The notes under the pieces: model-generated
Database searches by the model: none
What the model saw: the letters and a program-made list of their open reading frames with translations, nothing else
What the model was told of the DNA's origin: nothing
Assembly (NCBI GenBank): GCA_964517265.1
Contig: CAZFBS010000058.1
Coordinates: 1 to 15,014, forward strand
Origin: REEP01 sp964517265
GTDB taxonomy: Bacteria; Pseudomonadota; Alphaproteobacteria; Rhodospirillales; Defluviicoccaceae
DNA length: 15,014 nucleotides
Direction: 5' to 3'
Program-made: the position numbers and the translations under genes
Part shown: positions 14,746 to 15,014 of the stretch, in pieces
How the letters are laid out: each line of letters starts with the position of its first letter
How positions within the stretch are numbered: the stretch's first letter is position 1

Positions 14746-14962
14746 GATCAAGCCAAGGTTGGTCGCCTTGTGTCAGCAATGGTTGTCTGAGAAGGGATCA
14801 AACACGTTCCGCGAGGGTCCATTCCGAAGGGGGATGGCAACCGAAAACACTTAGAGACGAGGACGGCGCTTGCCTTGCCGCACGGGGTACCGTGCTGGTG
14901 ACGTGGAGGTTTTTGCGTGCAAATGGCGGCGGGGCGGCTCTTGATGTGGAGAGAAAGGCAAA

Positions 14963-15014
14963 ATGGAAGAACTAGCGTTCAGCGCTGGCGACTACGTCGT
15001 CTATCCCACGCATG
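14963..15014 (+). CDS. CarD-family transcriptional regulator, N-terminal part (runs off the right edge)
   Basis: Seventeen codons are visible, starting MEELAFSAGDYVVYPTH and cut by the window end. The F-x-x-GDYVVYPxHG opening is the start of the Tudor-like RNA-polymerase-interacting domain of CarD/CdnL proteins, which bind the RNA polymerase beta subunit and stabilise the open complex at promoters. GAGAAAGG lies just before the ATG. Its position after fdxA agrees with the alphaproteobacterial order I know. Only the first strand of the domain is in view, so the call rests on this motif and the context. Confidence 0.85.
   Translation, partial: MEELAFSAGDYVVYPTH

Larger units (their letters stand above)
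14537..14962. other. Spacer between fdxA and the CarD gene
   Basis: This gene-free stretch holds GC-rich hairpins in its first half and regulatory-looking repeats in its second. A 30-codon frame from ATG 14594 (starting MQTRQRVVVAQAAM) overlaps the hairpins and is Ala-rich; I do not count it as a gene. A CAAGG/CCTTG hairpin lies at 14754-14770, just after the TGCACTGC repeats. A perfect stem GCACGG-GGTA-CCGTGC lies at 14880-14895, about 70 bases before the CarD start. A leader of more than 200 nt is implied if transcription starts near 14745. Confidence 0.4.

Noticed and set aside
1..15014. CRISPR array, insertion sequence or rRNA
   Set aside because: I found no regularly spaced repeats, no transposase frame with terminal repeats and no rRNA-like sequence.

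Overview
The window reads as a chromosomal piece of a moderately GC-rich alphaproteobacterium, probably of the Rhodospirillales or a close relative. The evidence is the run SUV3-type helicase, S4-domain RNA-binding protein, 7Fe ferredoxin FdxA and CarD-type regulator, an order I know from alphaproteobacterial genomes, plus a small conserved alphaproteobacterial protein and codon use rich in G/C at third positions. The taxonomic call is inference from protein flavour and synteny; nothing in the window proves it.

Left part (1-2756), accessory in character. The left edge holds the start of an excisionase-like helix-turn-helix gene (minus strand). Next comes a decayed phage lysis module, also minus: the end of a membrane-anchored lysis protein, an inner-membrane spanin broken by a one-base deletion, and an embedded lipoprotein spanin cut short by an in-frame stop. 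Directly upstream of these remnants lie an intact METTL7-like SAM methyltransferase and a HEAT-repeat protein, probably one operon. A tRNA-Ser(CGA) gene closes the block. Its 3' end points at this accessory DNA, so it is a plausible attachment site for an old integrated element, though no integrase or second att copy is visible.

Middle part (2757-9840). About 1 kb without a convincing gene, but with a frame-shifted coding-like stretch, precedes aconitase acnA. A 354-base non-coding stretch with a good sigma70-like promoter and a structured leader leads into a small conserved protein of 78 residues. On the minus strand follow htpG, with a heat-shock (sigma32-like) promoter, and a YbhB/RKIP-family gene.

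Right part (9841-15014), all plus strand. Protein-L-isoaspartate methyltransferase pcm is divergent from the YbhB gene. It is followed by the SUV3-like helicase, which overlaps the S4/Hsp15 gene by ATGA, then a TerB-like protein, fdxA, and after a 426-base spacer the beginning of a CarD-family regulator. The themes are protein damage and folding (htpG, pcm), RNA or ribosome handling (helicase, S4 protein), iron-sulphur redox (acnA, fdxA) and a transcription regulator. I see no defence system, CRISPR array or biosynthetic cluster. The most unusual material is the decayed lysis module at the left and the regulatory-looking repeats before carD.
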